Made by a program: the position numbers and the translations under genes. From Galaxea fascicularis (taxonomy: Eukaryota > Cnidaria > Anthozoa > Scleractinia > Euphylliidae): a DNA stretch of 64,000 nucleotides. Below the pieces are notes generated by a model, which saw only the letters and a list, made by a program, of their open reading frames with translations, had not been told where the DNA came from and made no database searches. Positions 34,787-46,300 of this stretch are shown piece by piece. The stretch lies in contig OX419342.1 of the NCBI GenBank assembly GCA_948470475.1, positions 1,500,201 to 1,564,200 on the forward strand, given 5' to 3'. Every line of letters begins with the position of its first letter. Within the stretch, counting starts at the first letter, position 1.

Positions 34787-34893
34787 GATAAACGCGAGAT
34801 GTTGGAAGAACACGAGACGAATTCGTAAATCACGAACCGCAGGCGAGTGATTTATGAATTCTCCTCGTGTTCTTCCAACATCTCAAGTTGTTT
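34787..34893. repeat. Hairpin repeat (fold-back element core)
   Basis: GAGATGTTGGAAGAACACGA and GTAAATCAC on the left pair with GTGATTTATGAATTC and TCGTGTTCTTCCAACATCTC on the right around a short GC-rich loop. Probably the centre of a larger MITE, since the flanks (about 34710-35040) are AT-rich and gene-free. Confidence 0.65.
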
Positions 34894-35090
34894 ATCATTC
34901 CCGGCCTCTATACCATAGAAAATCGTGGTCTGTTGTCTTTATATAATAATTCAGAAAACCCGCGAAATTTCCATGAGTTTACTGGCACAATAAACCATAG
35001 CTGATTGACCAATCAGAGCGTGCACATTGATTTGGTTGTTATATAATGTTATATTTAGCACTGTCAGCCCCTTAAACCACAGGGGAGGGG

Positions 35091-35270
35091 GCAGGGTTGG
35101 CCCAGTGTGAGAGCGCTCGCCTTCCATGTCCCGTGTTCCGGGAGTCTATTCTCGGACTGTGGGCTGAGTTTGTTGGTTCTCTACTCTTCTCCGAGGGGTT
35201 TTTCTCCGGATTCATCCGAGTGTCTCACTAAAATGAAAAGCGAAATGAAACAAAATTTCCAGTTGTTCCA
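35091..35270 (+). mobile_element. tRNA-derived SINE
   Basis: Begins with a box-A-like GTGTGAGAGCGCTCGCC and a box-B-like GTTCCGGGAGTC. It continues with GTTTGTTGGTTCTCTACTCT and GGGGTTTTTCTCCGG, a body I recognise from anthozoan SINEs. A TA-flanked MITE abuts its 3' end. Confidence 0.6.
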
Positions 35271-35271
35271 A

Positions 35272-35848
35272 TACCGTAAATTTCCGAAAATAAGCCTCTC
35301 CAAACACAAGCCCCCCAAACTTGAAACACAAAAACCCCTCCGTTGAATAGCCCCTCCGAATATAAGCCTCCAGGGGCTTATACTTGCAAATTGCCCTCAA
35401 ATGCAAAATTAAACAAAGCAAAAACGCTACAGGAACAAAATTTTATTTATATACCAAAAAAATTACTACGTATACGAAATGTCAATAAAGTTCATGCTTC
35501 ACTCTTTGCTTGGATGTTTTAAGCCCATAGATTCCAAACTGTTCAGTGGCGACAAGTCTGGACTTTTTGTTAAGATTCATTTTTTTTGTGTGACCAGTTA
35601 TTGCTGACGTTAACTTACCTTTGAACTGAGTATTGCGTTTTCAATAAAGTAATTTGCGGTTGTGTTTTTAAGTTTGCTTGGCTACGTCCGCGTCATGAAG
35701 CAGACATCACACGAGTTTCAGTAAAAATTTCCTTCCAAGTATAAGCCTAGCCGATTTTGAAACGCAAATTCCCCTCCGTATATAAGCCCCTCAAAAAGGG
35801 CCTTTGAAAAATATAAGCCCCGGGGCTTATTTTCGGAATTTTACGGTA
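35272..35848. mobile_element. TA-flanked MITE with TACCGTAAATTTCCG ends
   Basis: The termini TACCGTAAATTTCCGAAAAT and its near-complement ATTTTCGGAATTTTACGGTA enclose blocks of ATAAGCC/GGGGCTTAT near each end. TA borders fit a Tc1/mariner-pogo target. No coding sequence. Confidence 0.72.
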
Positions 35849-36082
35849 TGTCGGGAAAATGGACAACTTCGAGAGGTTGACCAAAATTTTTCGAAATGAC
35901 GTTCCGGAAATATCTTCTGAACCGAAATTCCGGAGTTTTTTCCGAAATGGATCGCGCCGGAATATTTTATTTAAATGTCTCAATTTTTAGCTCGCATAGA
36001 TTTCCATACATTTAGTAATATATAAAGAATTTGAGGTGGTGCACACCGGTTTCCAGCACTGAAAGCTGACCGTATACTGATT

Positions 36083-36275
36083 AACCGAGAGTGAGGTCTT
36101 TACGGGAAAATCTCAAATTGAGCCTTGCCATGTTGAACGAGCGAGGCCGAGGATTGACATTTTCCAGTAAAGACTGAACGTTCGAGGTTAATAAGATGTT
36201 TATTATGTGGCTTTAAAAACAGCGAAAAGTTTTGTCTTGTTATTGCATAATCCGTAGTCGGCCGTGGGCATAGCC
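36083..36275. repeat. Partial copy of the 1-kb palindrome family
   Basis: GATTAACCGAGAGTGAGGTC, TTTACGGGAAAATCTCAAA and the following GAGGTTAATAAGATGTTTAT match the outer part of an arm of 20420-21409 with substitutions and deletions, ending near TAGTCGGCCGTGGGCAT. Confidence 0.65.
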
Positions 36276-36279
36276 TACA

Positions 36280-37198
36280 TAAAAGATACAGTAGAAGTCT
36301 CACTATTAGACTGCGAGTGGTCTTTTCTTTCCCTGAGATCGCTCGCGGGCAAGGTCAAATTACACAAATTAAGAAGAGAACGCGGATCCTCGTTCACCGC
36401 TCGATCCCCAGTTCTATTACTAAGCCTGGGAGAAGAAAGAGACTCAGTACAGCAGTAAATAACGTGCACACGTTGTGGAAAAGACTTTGTTACATAATTA
36501 AGAGCATATCCATTCCCTCTAAGAGCTAAAGTCCCCCTCGTGTACAGCAAGACAAATATATTTCGCGTTAAATCCAAATCTAAAAAACACTCAGAGACAA
36601 CAAAGTTGAAATGTGGTTGTTAAACTCTTTGGACATGGCTACCATTTTTACGTTTGGTTCAAAATACCAAAGAAAAACGTACAGTAACTAAACGCATCGT
36701 ATTGTTAGACTGAAATGTACAATGACTGAAATATTCTAGTTCTGGAAGAGCAATCTGATTTTAATACGTTTTTTCTCTTTTCGCCTTTATTTTCCTTTCA
36801 GTTTACTGGTCATTCTGTTTATTTGGGTGTCCTGTGCAACCAACTGCTGAAAATGGCCACGTCACCTCAAGCAAACAATGTTTCCAAACCGAACAGCAGC
36901 AAATAGGCTCGAACCTTCCTCGATAGAGCGATTTCCAGTTGAGTGAAGAAAGCAATTCTTGTTGATTAGCTACAAAATTTCGCGCCACTTTCTCAGCCAA
37001 TGAGAGGCAAAGCCAACAAGAATGGCAACTTTCTTGAATGCAATTTCCCAGTTTTTGATATTGGTTGTCTGTGATTCTGACAAATTTTGATTGGCTGATG
37101 TCATGTTTACATCTGTTGGGATTAGCAAGAGTAATTACTTGGTTTGGATTTATGGGACTCAACTGGAAAACACCATGTCGTTTGTGGTATTTGCCATA
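36280..37198. other. Gene-free stretch downstream of the ADAMTS-like gene
   Basis: No coding exon recognised. Part should be the 3' untranslated region of the ADAMTS-like transcript. Open frames of 60-119 codons here show no splice context and no recognisable domain. Confidence 0.4.
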
Positions 37199-37347
37199 CT
37201 ATGTGCACCAAGGAAGAATATCCTCGCAAGTCTTACAACAAGCTTTCTGGTAATAATTAATACAGCAGTAATTTACTCGTCTGACAACAGCACAGTGAGC
37301 GATAGCAGGATTGTCTTCACATTTGGCTTTAGGAGGAGTCGTAGGTT
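37199..37347 (-). CDS. PLAC-domain terminal exon of the ADAMTS-like gene
   Basis: The final exon reads [20 protein letters not shown], then six cysteines including CCINYY and CCKTC, and ends at a TAG. Cysteine spacing matches the PLAC (protease and lacunin) domain that closes papilin, lacunin and ADAMTSL proteins. The acceptor is TTCTTCCGCAG; the preceding donor GTGATT is weak but phase-consistent. Confidence 0.85.
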
Positions 37348-40300
37348 CTGCGGAAGAAAGAATCGGGTATAAGTAACAGTAAATACAAATATTCTCTACA
37401 GACATTTCAATCAAACATTTTTCACTTGATAGCAATTTCAAACCGGATAAACAAGATTGAATTTCATCCCATTTCTCAAATCAGCGTATATTCAGTAAAA
37501 ATCACCTTCTTTCTTGACGACACTCAAGTACGTCCAATCGCTAGCAAGACCGTAGTTATGGCGAGCTAAGCATTCATATTTCCCACTGTCTGAATCCTGT
37601 ACTTGTGTTATCATCAGGTTAGTCCTGGAAACACTAACTCTTCCTTGAGTAATTAATAAATTCCTTTGTTTATACCACTCCACGGCGGGTTCCGGTACAC
37701 CAACTGAAGTACAAGTGATCTTAACATCGTCCCCAGGATATGCGGTTAGGTTTTTAGGTGACACGGACGCGGAGACTGGGACTATTACATCCAAATGTGC
37801 TTCTGCGTTGTCCATAGGACCAAAGAAGTTGGTTGCTGTGCAAGTGTAAGTGTCGTCGTCGTGCTCTGTGACGTTAGTTATTCTCAAATCACCGCTATAA
37901 AGGATTTGTATCCGTGATGAATCCAAACTCGACACTGGTACTGAGCCCTTTCGCCAAGTGATGACGGGGATTGGGTATCCTGTTGCTCGGCAACGAAATA
38001 TCATTTCGGCACCTACGTATGCCACTGAAAACCGAAAGCAAAAATATATCTGTGAGCAAAAGAGTAAAGGAGGAAACCACAGCCTTAACCTTTGAAACAG
38101 TCTTGACTTTTGAATACTAAATTTGCCCAGATGATTTTCAACAGCACGACGGGAACTCAGCAATAAACGTCATTTGAAAGGTAAAATGAAAGAAAAAGAC
38201 CGTAACTTACTTGTATCCGTTGGACGTTCTGTGATCTTCGCTGGTTTGATTCTTCGGGCAGTTGTTGGTCGCTCAGTCGTCGTTTCTGGGGTGGTACTAG
38301 CAGAAGAAGATGGAGTAGAAGTGCCAGAGGAAGACAGTGTGGCACGCGGTGAAGTAGAGATAATTCTGCTCTCTGTAGTGGACGGCTGTGATGTAGTTTC
38401 CTCCGCTGTTGTTGTCGTTGTTTCTGCGACTGCTGTCGTGGTCCTTTCTTGTTGTTTTGTTGTTGTTGCTACTTCGGTCGTTTTTTCTTCCTCTGCTACC
38501 GTTATTGTTTCTTGGGTCGTCCTTATTTCTGCTGTAGTCGTTTCTTTTTCAACTGGTTCCGTTGTTACTTCTGTTGTCGTTGAATCTCTTGTTACCGTGG
38601 CTTCTGTTGTTAATTCTTTTGTGGTTGTCGCTGTTGTTGGTTTTTCTGTTGTTGTTGCCGTTGTTGTTTCATGTGTTACTGTTGTTGGTTTTTCTGTTGT
38701 TGTTGCTGTTGTTGCTGCTGTTGTTGCTTCATCTGTTACTGTTGTTGGTTTTTCTGTTGTTGTTGCCGTTGTTGTTTCATCTGTTACTGTTGTTGGTTTT
38801 TCTGTTGTTGCTGCTGTTGTTGCTTCATCTGTTGCTGCTGTTGTTACTTCATCTGTTGTTGCTTCTTCTGTTGTTGCTTCTTCTGTTGTTGCTTCTTCTG
38901 TTGTTGCTTCATCTGTTGTTGCTTCATCTGTTGTTGCTTCATCTGTTGTTGCTTCATCTGTTACTGTTGTTGGTTTTTCCGTTGTTGTTGTTGTTGTTGT
39001 TGTTACTCCAGCTGTGGTAGTTGTAGTCACCGTCGTTGTCGCTGCGATCGTAGTTGATGCTAGTGTAGTCAGCGCGGTTGAAGGAACTGCGAATGAAACT
39101 ATTTGTTAAACTATTACAACTAATAAACTTTTAAGCTGCATCATCAAGAGAGAAAGATGGCTGATCATCTTTCTTCGTTATCACTTTTAACATTTTTTCG
39201 TCGGAGCTACTAGTAGTTCGGCAAGGGCATGGTTCTCTCCCTGAGTCTTGTTGCGTCTAAAACTTCAATAAGGAACCGCCACGGAATTTTCTCCGCGTGT
39301 GCTTGATAGAAACTTCACTTTTCCTATAATCTTTGTTAGCCAATAGTTTCCAAAACTAAATCTCTTCTACAAACCTTTGCATTCTTTCCCAAAGCATTGT
39401 TCCTCTGTGGCCGGTTTGTCCTCGGCTTTGCACCATTTTTCTTCTGGATCTTCTTTTGAGTCGGCAAAACATTTTACGCTTCTTCTCCTGACACCCTCAC
39501 CACAGGTCTTGGAACACTATGAAAGCAAATGAAAGTTAAAAAATACCTTAATTAGAGAAACCAACAATGGTAATAGTAGCAGTAGCAGCAGAGGCAGAAG
39601 CAGTAATCTCACTCGTAGTCGTAGTCGTGCGTGGTGGTGGTGGTGGTGTCAGTAGTATTAGTGGTAGTATGGCAAACATGAAAATTTTAAATGTTTTATC
39701 AATCAGTTTGCCTCATTTTCAGCTATCTTATTATTACTCACCGGTTCCCAAGGGTAGATGTACCACCCAGCCTGACAGGGTTTAACAGAACATTTCTGCA
39801 ATCCGTTCATCTTCTTTGTTCGGCTGCATTGATCATTGGGTAAAATCCTGAGCATATTTGGTCTCTCTTTCTGGGCACACAACACATTTCGCATCTGCAT
39901 ACCTACACCACATGTGGCGGTACACTGAGGAACGAAAATCGACGCACTTGTTAGCGCGGGTTCATCTAAAACCCGAGTTCGTTTACCACTGGGCCATGAT
40001 TAGAGAAAAGATAGCGTACAAACGACAATAGTTGGACAGTTCGTGCCATAAAAGATGATTGTAGCACTTGCAATTCAATAAGAAGTTGTGTACGCATCTC
40101 GCAAAAGATAATAATAATAATAACAACAACAATTTAATGTTGATAATGCTCATGGTTCGTGGGAAGATGCCCAATTACTCTTAAAATGATCAAATGTGTA
40201 GCTAAAAAGATAGGATTTTTAGATTTTCACAACCGTTTCTTAAATGTTGCCTCTTCTTTTCCCGAAAAGTTCCTCAGTATTCTTTTGTGAAATTTTGTCT

Positions 40301-43300
40301 TAGCTAACCCACATCTTTCTTTGAAAGAGTCTCATTCGTATGATCACAAAGCGAATTGGAATCCGGTCGTTCCTGTTACTATTCTACACATAAGTTGTCT
40401 TAATCCACTAACAGACGATTTTCACCCTTTCAAGCTCTTTAGCTTCCCTTACAGGCGCGGATCCAGGATTTTTTTAATGGGGGGGGGGGGGGGGGGGTGG
40501 CTGACACAGTCGGCCACCAAACTATACTATATTTTTTGGGACCTATGCATGTATTTCCTTTTTTTCACGTATTAGATTTTCATGATGGGCTTCTCCGAAG
40601 GGGGGTGGCTAGCTACCCAATCCACCCCCCTCCCCCTGGATCCGCCCGTGCCTTACACTCACCGTACTCCACTGTGATGCGTGCCACATTGGTGGACACA
40701 GGTCGGCACTGGAACAGTTCCTCTCGCTGATTGGTCGAGAGGATTTCTCACACAGACCATCCGGGTACTTTTGATTTCTGTCTGAGATGCTGACGCAATA
40801 CACCATTCTTGTACTCATTCCTTTACCACATTTTGGATAACACTGCAAAATTGAGACATGCTAGTTCATTGTTTGATCAGATTGTTCATCATGATCGTAT
40901 ATAGGTTTTCCTTAGGTCTGTGTATATTTGAAAAAAAAATGAAGTTGCCATCAAGTCTGAATACAAAGAAAGAAAAGAGGTTCTTTCATTTACCACTCCA
41001 TTTCAAATTTACCACCTCAGTTTCCAGATCCTAGTAGCAATCAGGATGTCAATGGCCAAACTCCTAAGGGAGCTGGCAGAGCGGCATTTGAAAGGGAACT
41101 CCAAAGGAAAGAATACAAGCGCCAAAGTCGTACCTCGCTCCAGTTTGATGCCATCCAGGTGACAGTGCAGGGGCCTGGGTTGCATTGCTCTTTCTCGTTT
41201 GGTTTGAAAGCGAGGTTGCAGCTCTCTGCCTGCAAAATTTTCTTTGCGTCGAGAGACTGGCATGTGACGTTGCGATGTTTAAATCCCAATCCGCACGTAA
41301 CATTGCACTGTCAGGGGTAAAGAGAACTCGTCAGAGAGAAGCAAAAGTCAAAGATATATGAGCCACTGAACTCGGAAAGTGCATTATGCAAATTGCTCGA
41401 TCACATCATTATACTTATACGTAAATGGTTTGAACCAGGGGTCATGTCATCACTAAGGGAAGTACGATCGGCCGGGTGATTGTAGACCTGAGGTGTTTGA
41501 GATGACATTAGAAAGATTAAGCATGACGTTTACGCCAAACGGCAAACGTCGGAGTGAAATTAAGGTTTTGCCAAAAATGTAAGAACCCTGCTTGAAATTA
41601 ACTCATTTCTGCCCTGTTAGCTCCAGAAATCAAGCAACTTCTCAAAGGAACGAGACAAGTTAAAATGCGAGAATTTTCACGCTTTTATGATGAGCAGGAG
41701 CCTGTCGTTTTCCCTTTTGCCGTAAACGTCATGCCTAATCTCTCTATTGACTGACGTTTCGTAAGTGGAAGTGATCACTTGACTCTGATGATGATCGTAC
41801 TTCATTTAGTCATGATTATACTGGCAATAACAAACCAGCACTGGTTACGATCCTCTCCACCTCTATTTCCGCATTTTGAGTTCGTATGTTACTAATCTCC
41901 CAATAAAGGTTCATTTTTCGCTTCCTTACCTTTGACCACTGGCTCACCGACCAAGCAGGACAGTTTCGCTGCATCTGACAGAGGCGCATCGTAATAGGTT
42001 TGGGATCTGGACACTGATCATCCGGGATCATTTCAGCCTCTCCTCCTTGCACAATGTGTTGGCAGTGAACTCGTCTAATCTGTTTGCCTCGACTGCATGT
42101 CATTGAGCAAGTGCTCCACGCACTCACAAACCAGCTAAAAATGAACATCAAATTCTCAGCTCTGAGATGGTAGAGAGCTTAGGCAAAAACGTTATTTTAA
42201 CAAAAGATGTCAGCGTGACTATTTTCTCTATCATTTCACCTCTTTTGACGTACAATGAACTATGCAGGAACCGGTTAGGGGAAACGGTGTTGCAGTTAGC
42301 AAAAAGGAAGTTTGCCACAAGGTTTTGGATCTTGTCATTTGTTGTTTATTTTGCAGGTGATTATTTTTGCTGATTACACTGATTACCGTATTTATTCGAA
42401 TAAGCACAGGAGGAGGCAGCGCCAGAAAGTTTAGTTATTGAGCTGAGCGACGATGACATTGAAGTTGATTGAGAATTATGATGGCTAAAGAGACTTCTGC
42501 GAAGACCGAACAATGAGTTGTTAGTCCTGGGCATAAACAGTTACAATTTAGTTCTTATTTATTGTTTTGCTACAAAATAAACATTTTACTTACTGAAAAT
42601 GGGGAAAATTGAATGAGCGCCCACCCTGAAAGTCCAAGAATTAAAATAAGAGCCCTGGGTGCTTAATCGAATAAATACGGTATATTCTGTGGTGTTCTGA
42701 TCGCGGCTGGTGTGTTCATTGCTTAACCCTTTGACTTTCAAAATTGGATTAGCAATTTTCCCTTCAAAATGCCTTGAAAATGACTGAATTTGGTGTTGTA
42801 TTAAGGTATTACCCTCTAACTGATAAATTTGTCTATTCTCATTACCTCAGGTTTGGTTTATAATTTATTGAAATTGAGAGGAGAGGTTGTATGTTAATCG
42901 TTCCTGGGAGTTAAGCTCCCTGGTGTATTAAGCACCAATTTTTGCAGTCCAGGTCAAAATTCGGGACATGAAGCACTCAACAGTCATTCAGAAGTCCGAG
43001 TTTTCATCGACCCTTGCAACACGATTTATTAAAATACTATTTAATGGAGTAAATAATCCCTGAAGATCACCCACTATCGAAAACGTTCAGTTTTTATTTT
43101 TTACCCTTTTTGAATATTTTGTCAATTAAAGAATCGGTGCAAGAGAACGAGGCGGGATAGTACCAGGAGAGCGAGGCGAAAAAAGGGACGAAAAAGGAGG
43201 GAGGTTTGGGACGGGCGGAGGGAAAGAGCGCCCACTACCTCCAGTTTCTTCGCTCACGATCTCGTTCGCGCGCTGAGAGCCTGAGACAGGCTAATGAACC

Positions 43301-46300
43301 GTCATCGAATGAGAGCAAACTCGAAAAACGCGGCTGTGAGTTTAACTACACAAATAAACTCAATTAAAAAGCTGCGATGTATCTTTGTGCACAGCATTCT
43401 TGTCTCCGCCCCACCCTCCCCACCCATTCATCTCGGGGACTGACCTGGCAGGGCAGGGCTGAAAGTTACATTCCTGTTTATGTGATGGCTTCTTGTCGAG
43501 ATCACAATTTGACGTGGGTACTTCCTCCCCAGTGTTGTCACGAACACAGAAAACTCGCCTCTTCTGTTCGCCTGAAATAAAATAGTGGTTCTTTTAAATT
43601 AGGTTGAAATTATAGTTCTAATCAATTTTTTATTCTCTTATTCCGGCGCAAGATATTACGGTAATCACTTCGACAACGCAAAAGGGGGGAAGCACGAATG
43701 GGACAAAAGCGACAGAATTATGCGTTGCGTCGTTACTAAAGAAAATCAAACAAAAACTCTGGTGATTATCCAAACCAATATTTTAGCCTCACTTCCATAT
43801 TCTGTTGTTTCGCTAATCATGATTTCCAAATGAAGAATGATCGTCGCAAATATGATCGCAATTTTTACAATTGCGCAAAGAAGCCTGAAAAAAATTCAGG
43901 ACTTCAACGGGGCTTGAACCCGTGACCTCGCGATTCCGGTGCGATGTTCTACCAACTGAGCTTTGAAGCCACTGACGTTGGGAGCAGATCAATTTTGGGT
44001 TCATATGTTCCTGTGAAATATATGACTTCTTTCATATGCATCATTCACTTAATCGTGATTTGTTTTCCTAATTACTTTTGATTTAACATCGCCTTTGCAC
44101 GAGACCGACTCACCTCCGGCACAGGTTACGCTGCATTTGTCAAATTCGTCGGTCCGCCACGAGAACTGAGCCCGTTTTGGGAGTTTAGTGATTGACTTTG
44201 GCACAGAAAACTCGAACGAGATGCCAGGATTTTTCCCGCCGAGATGCAGAACCTTAAAAGAAATATATTTTAGTCATGCAACACTTGCGAGAGGTTATTC
44301 ACGATTCTTAACATACATAGCTATCTTTAGGGGAGTGTGAATGCCAATAATATCCAAGTGAAAAGTGGAATATTTCACAGTATACTACGAAAAAGCTTTG
44401 TTATCATTAATTTGTTAAATTCGTGTATGTTGGGCGTCCAAGTCAAAACCAGAAAATTTACCCAACTGTTTGCTAATCTACCAAACTCTAGCTTACTTCC
44501 ATTTCATACTGGAATGCGAATTAAATTTTCCACATGAAATACCTCTACATGCACGGGGATTGAAGTGGGTCCTAAAGAGAAGATCCTCTCCTGACCAAAA
44601 GCGGACCGCTCGTAATTAAACACAGTACCAGCAATACGATTCTTCCTTGGGTTTTGAATGGTGTAGTCACCGTTAAAAAAATAACTTCCTGATGAATCGG
44701 CCAGAGCTGAAACAATGGGAATAGAAATTATAATTATACAACGTTTCCTTCACTTTCTTTCCTTCCTTTTTTTGCATCCATTTTATTAATGCGATCTCGG
44801 ATCACCTGTACATGCTGCGGCCAATTTTCTATAGCTGGAGCTCCTAGAAGATGGGGCGAATTACGAAGTACTTCTTACTAACCGTGTTCTAGGTCCGTAC
44901 TGTAAGTTATGGACCAAGTTTTTTCCCGTTCACTTATCAATGGGAAAAAAACGAGGATGCATAACTTGTAGTACGGACCGAGAAAACGAGGTTAGTAAGA
45001 TATTTATTATATCTTTAGCGGGCCATACAGTAAAATATGGCCGCAAAACTGACCAATCACAGCGCGCGTACCAACTGATAGATATAACAATCTCTCTCCC
45101 ATACCACATAAATGTCTCGTACTAAGTATTCTGTAGACCACTGTATCCTATATAATCCTACATATATTTGGCGCGCTAGACGAATAAATGTAAAACTATT
45201 GTAATTTAGTTTTAAGATAGTAAACGTACCTAGGAAATTCGAGGTGGGTGCTAACTCTTGTATGTTAATATTAGTCGCACTGGCGGGAATCACAAGAATT
45301 TCCTTATATCCTGAAAGGAAAATTGGCAAAGAAAATTAACTTAAACACAATTTATTTATGGTCACTCCACGCACACTCGAGTGAAGAAGAGAATCCTGAA
45401 ACAAAATCAGTTGTGACAGCAACAAAAACAACTTTACAGTTGATCAATGCTACTAAGGTTCTCTTATTGGATAATTATATTGAGTTAAACAGAATTCCTG
45501 TTCGTGCATGCAAATAAAAATGAAGTTAGGGTGAAAATCCCCTCCCCCGGACACACACACACTCCTCTAAAGCCCACGAGGGTTAATTCAAAGAACTTCG
45601 TCAAGGCGGGGGTTACTCCCCTATATAAGCTATGTAGGTATGTGCCACCCAAAGGGTATGGTTTTTAAACCGTTTTGGTCTGAAGACGGGTATAGATTTT
45701 GACCATTTTGGTCTGAAATAGGGTATGGTTTTCAAGAGAACCGCGAGAGCGTGTAATTATATTTTTCTTTTTAACTTCAAATGAATAGTAGAGCTGAATT
45801 GTACTAATTCTTGACTTCGGCACCGATGCCAAGCTTAATTGCGCTACAATAAAGCCGGTGTAACCGGCCAGGCCTGGTCTGAAAACGGGTGTGAAAATGG
45901 CATGTTTTAGTCTGAAATAGGGTCAAGATTTGCACAACTGGGCAGCACACCCCTACCACGAATTCCGGGGAGTGCCCCCCTCCCCACCGCCCCGAGCTCG
46001 ACGCGCGTATGGCCAACAAATTACAAGAAAAAGAACAGGTGGTTGTGGCCATTTGCGTAAACATCCTAAGAAAGCAGTCAAAAGGAAAATTAATCACGTT
46101 CTCTTTGACATTTTGGAAAATGATTACATTGAAACACTTTTAATAGTGCAAAAAGTAAGACTGTTTAAATAGCTAAAAATCGCCTCGTTTTTCCTTTTCT
46201 CAGTCATAGTCGTACTATTATCGTTTTTCTTTTCCCCGTATTCCTTCACTTCATTTTACTCAAGATCTTAACGTTCTCTTTCTCTTCTTAACCTGTGTTT

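Noticed and set aside
38174..39109. Plus-strand open frames of up to 311 codons, including Leu- and Cys-rich versions
   Set aside because: They are antisense translations of the Thr-repeat exon; the minus strand has proper splice sites, phase and domain context.
43904..43975. Possible functional tRNA gene
   Set aside because: The cloverleaf is imperfect (no U33, mismatch in the anticodon stem) and a SINE-like tail follows.
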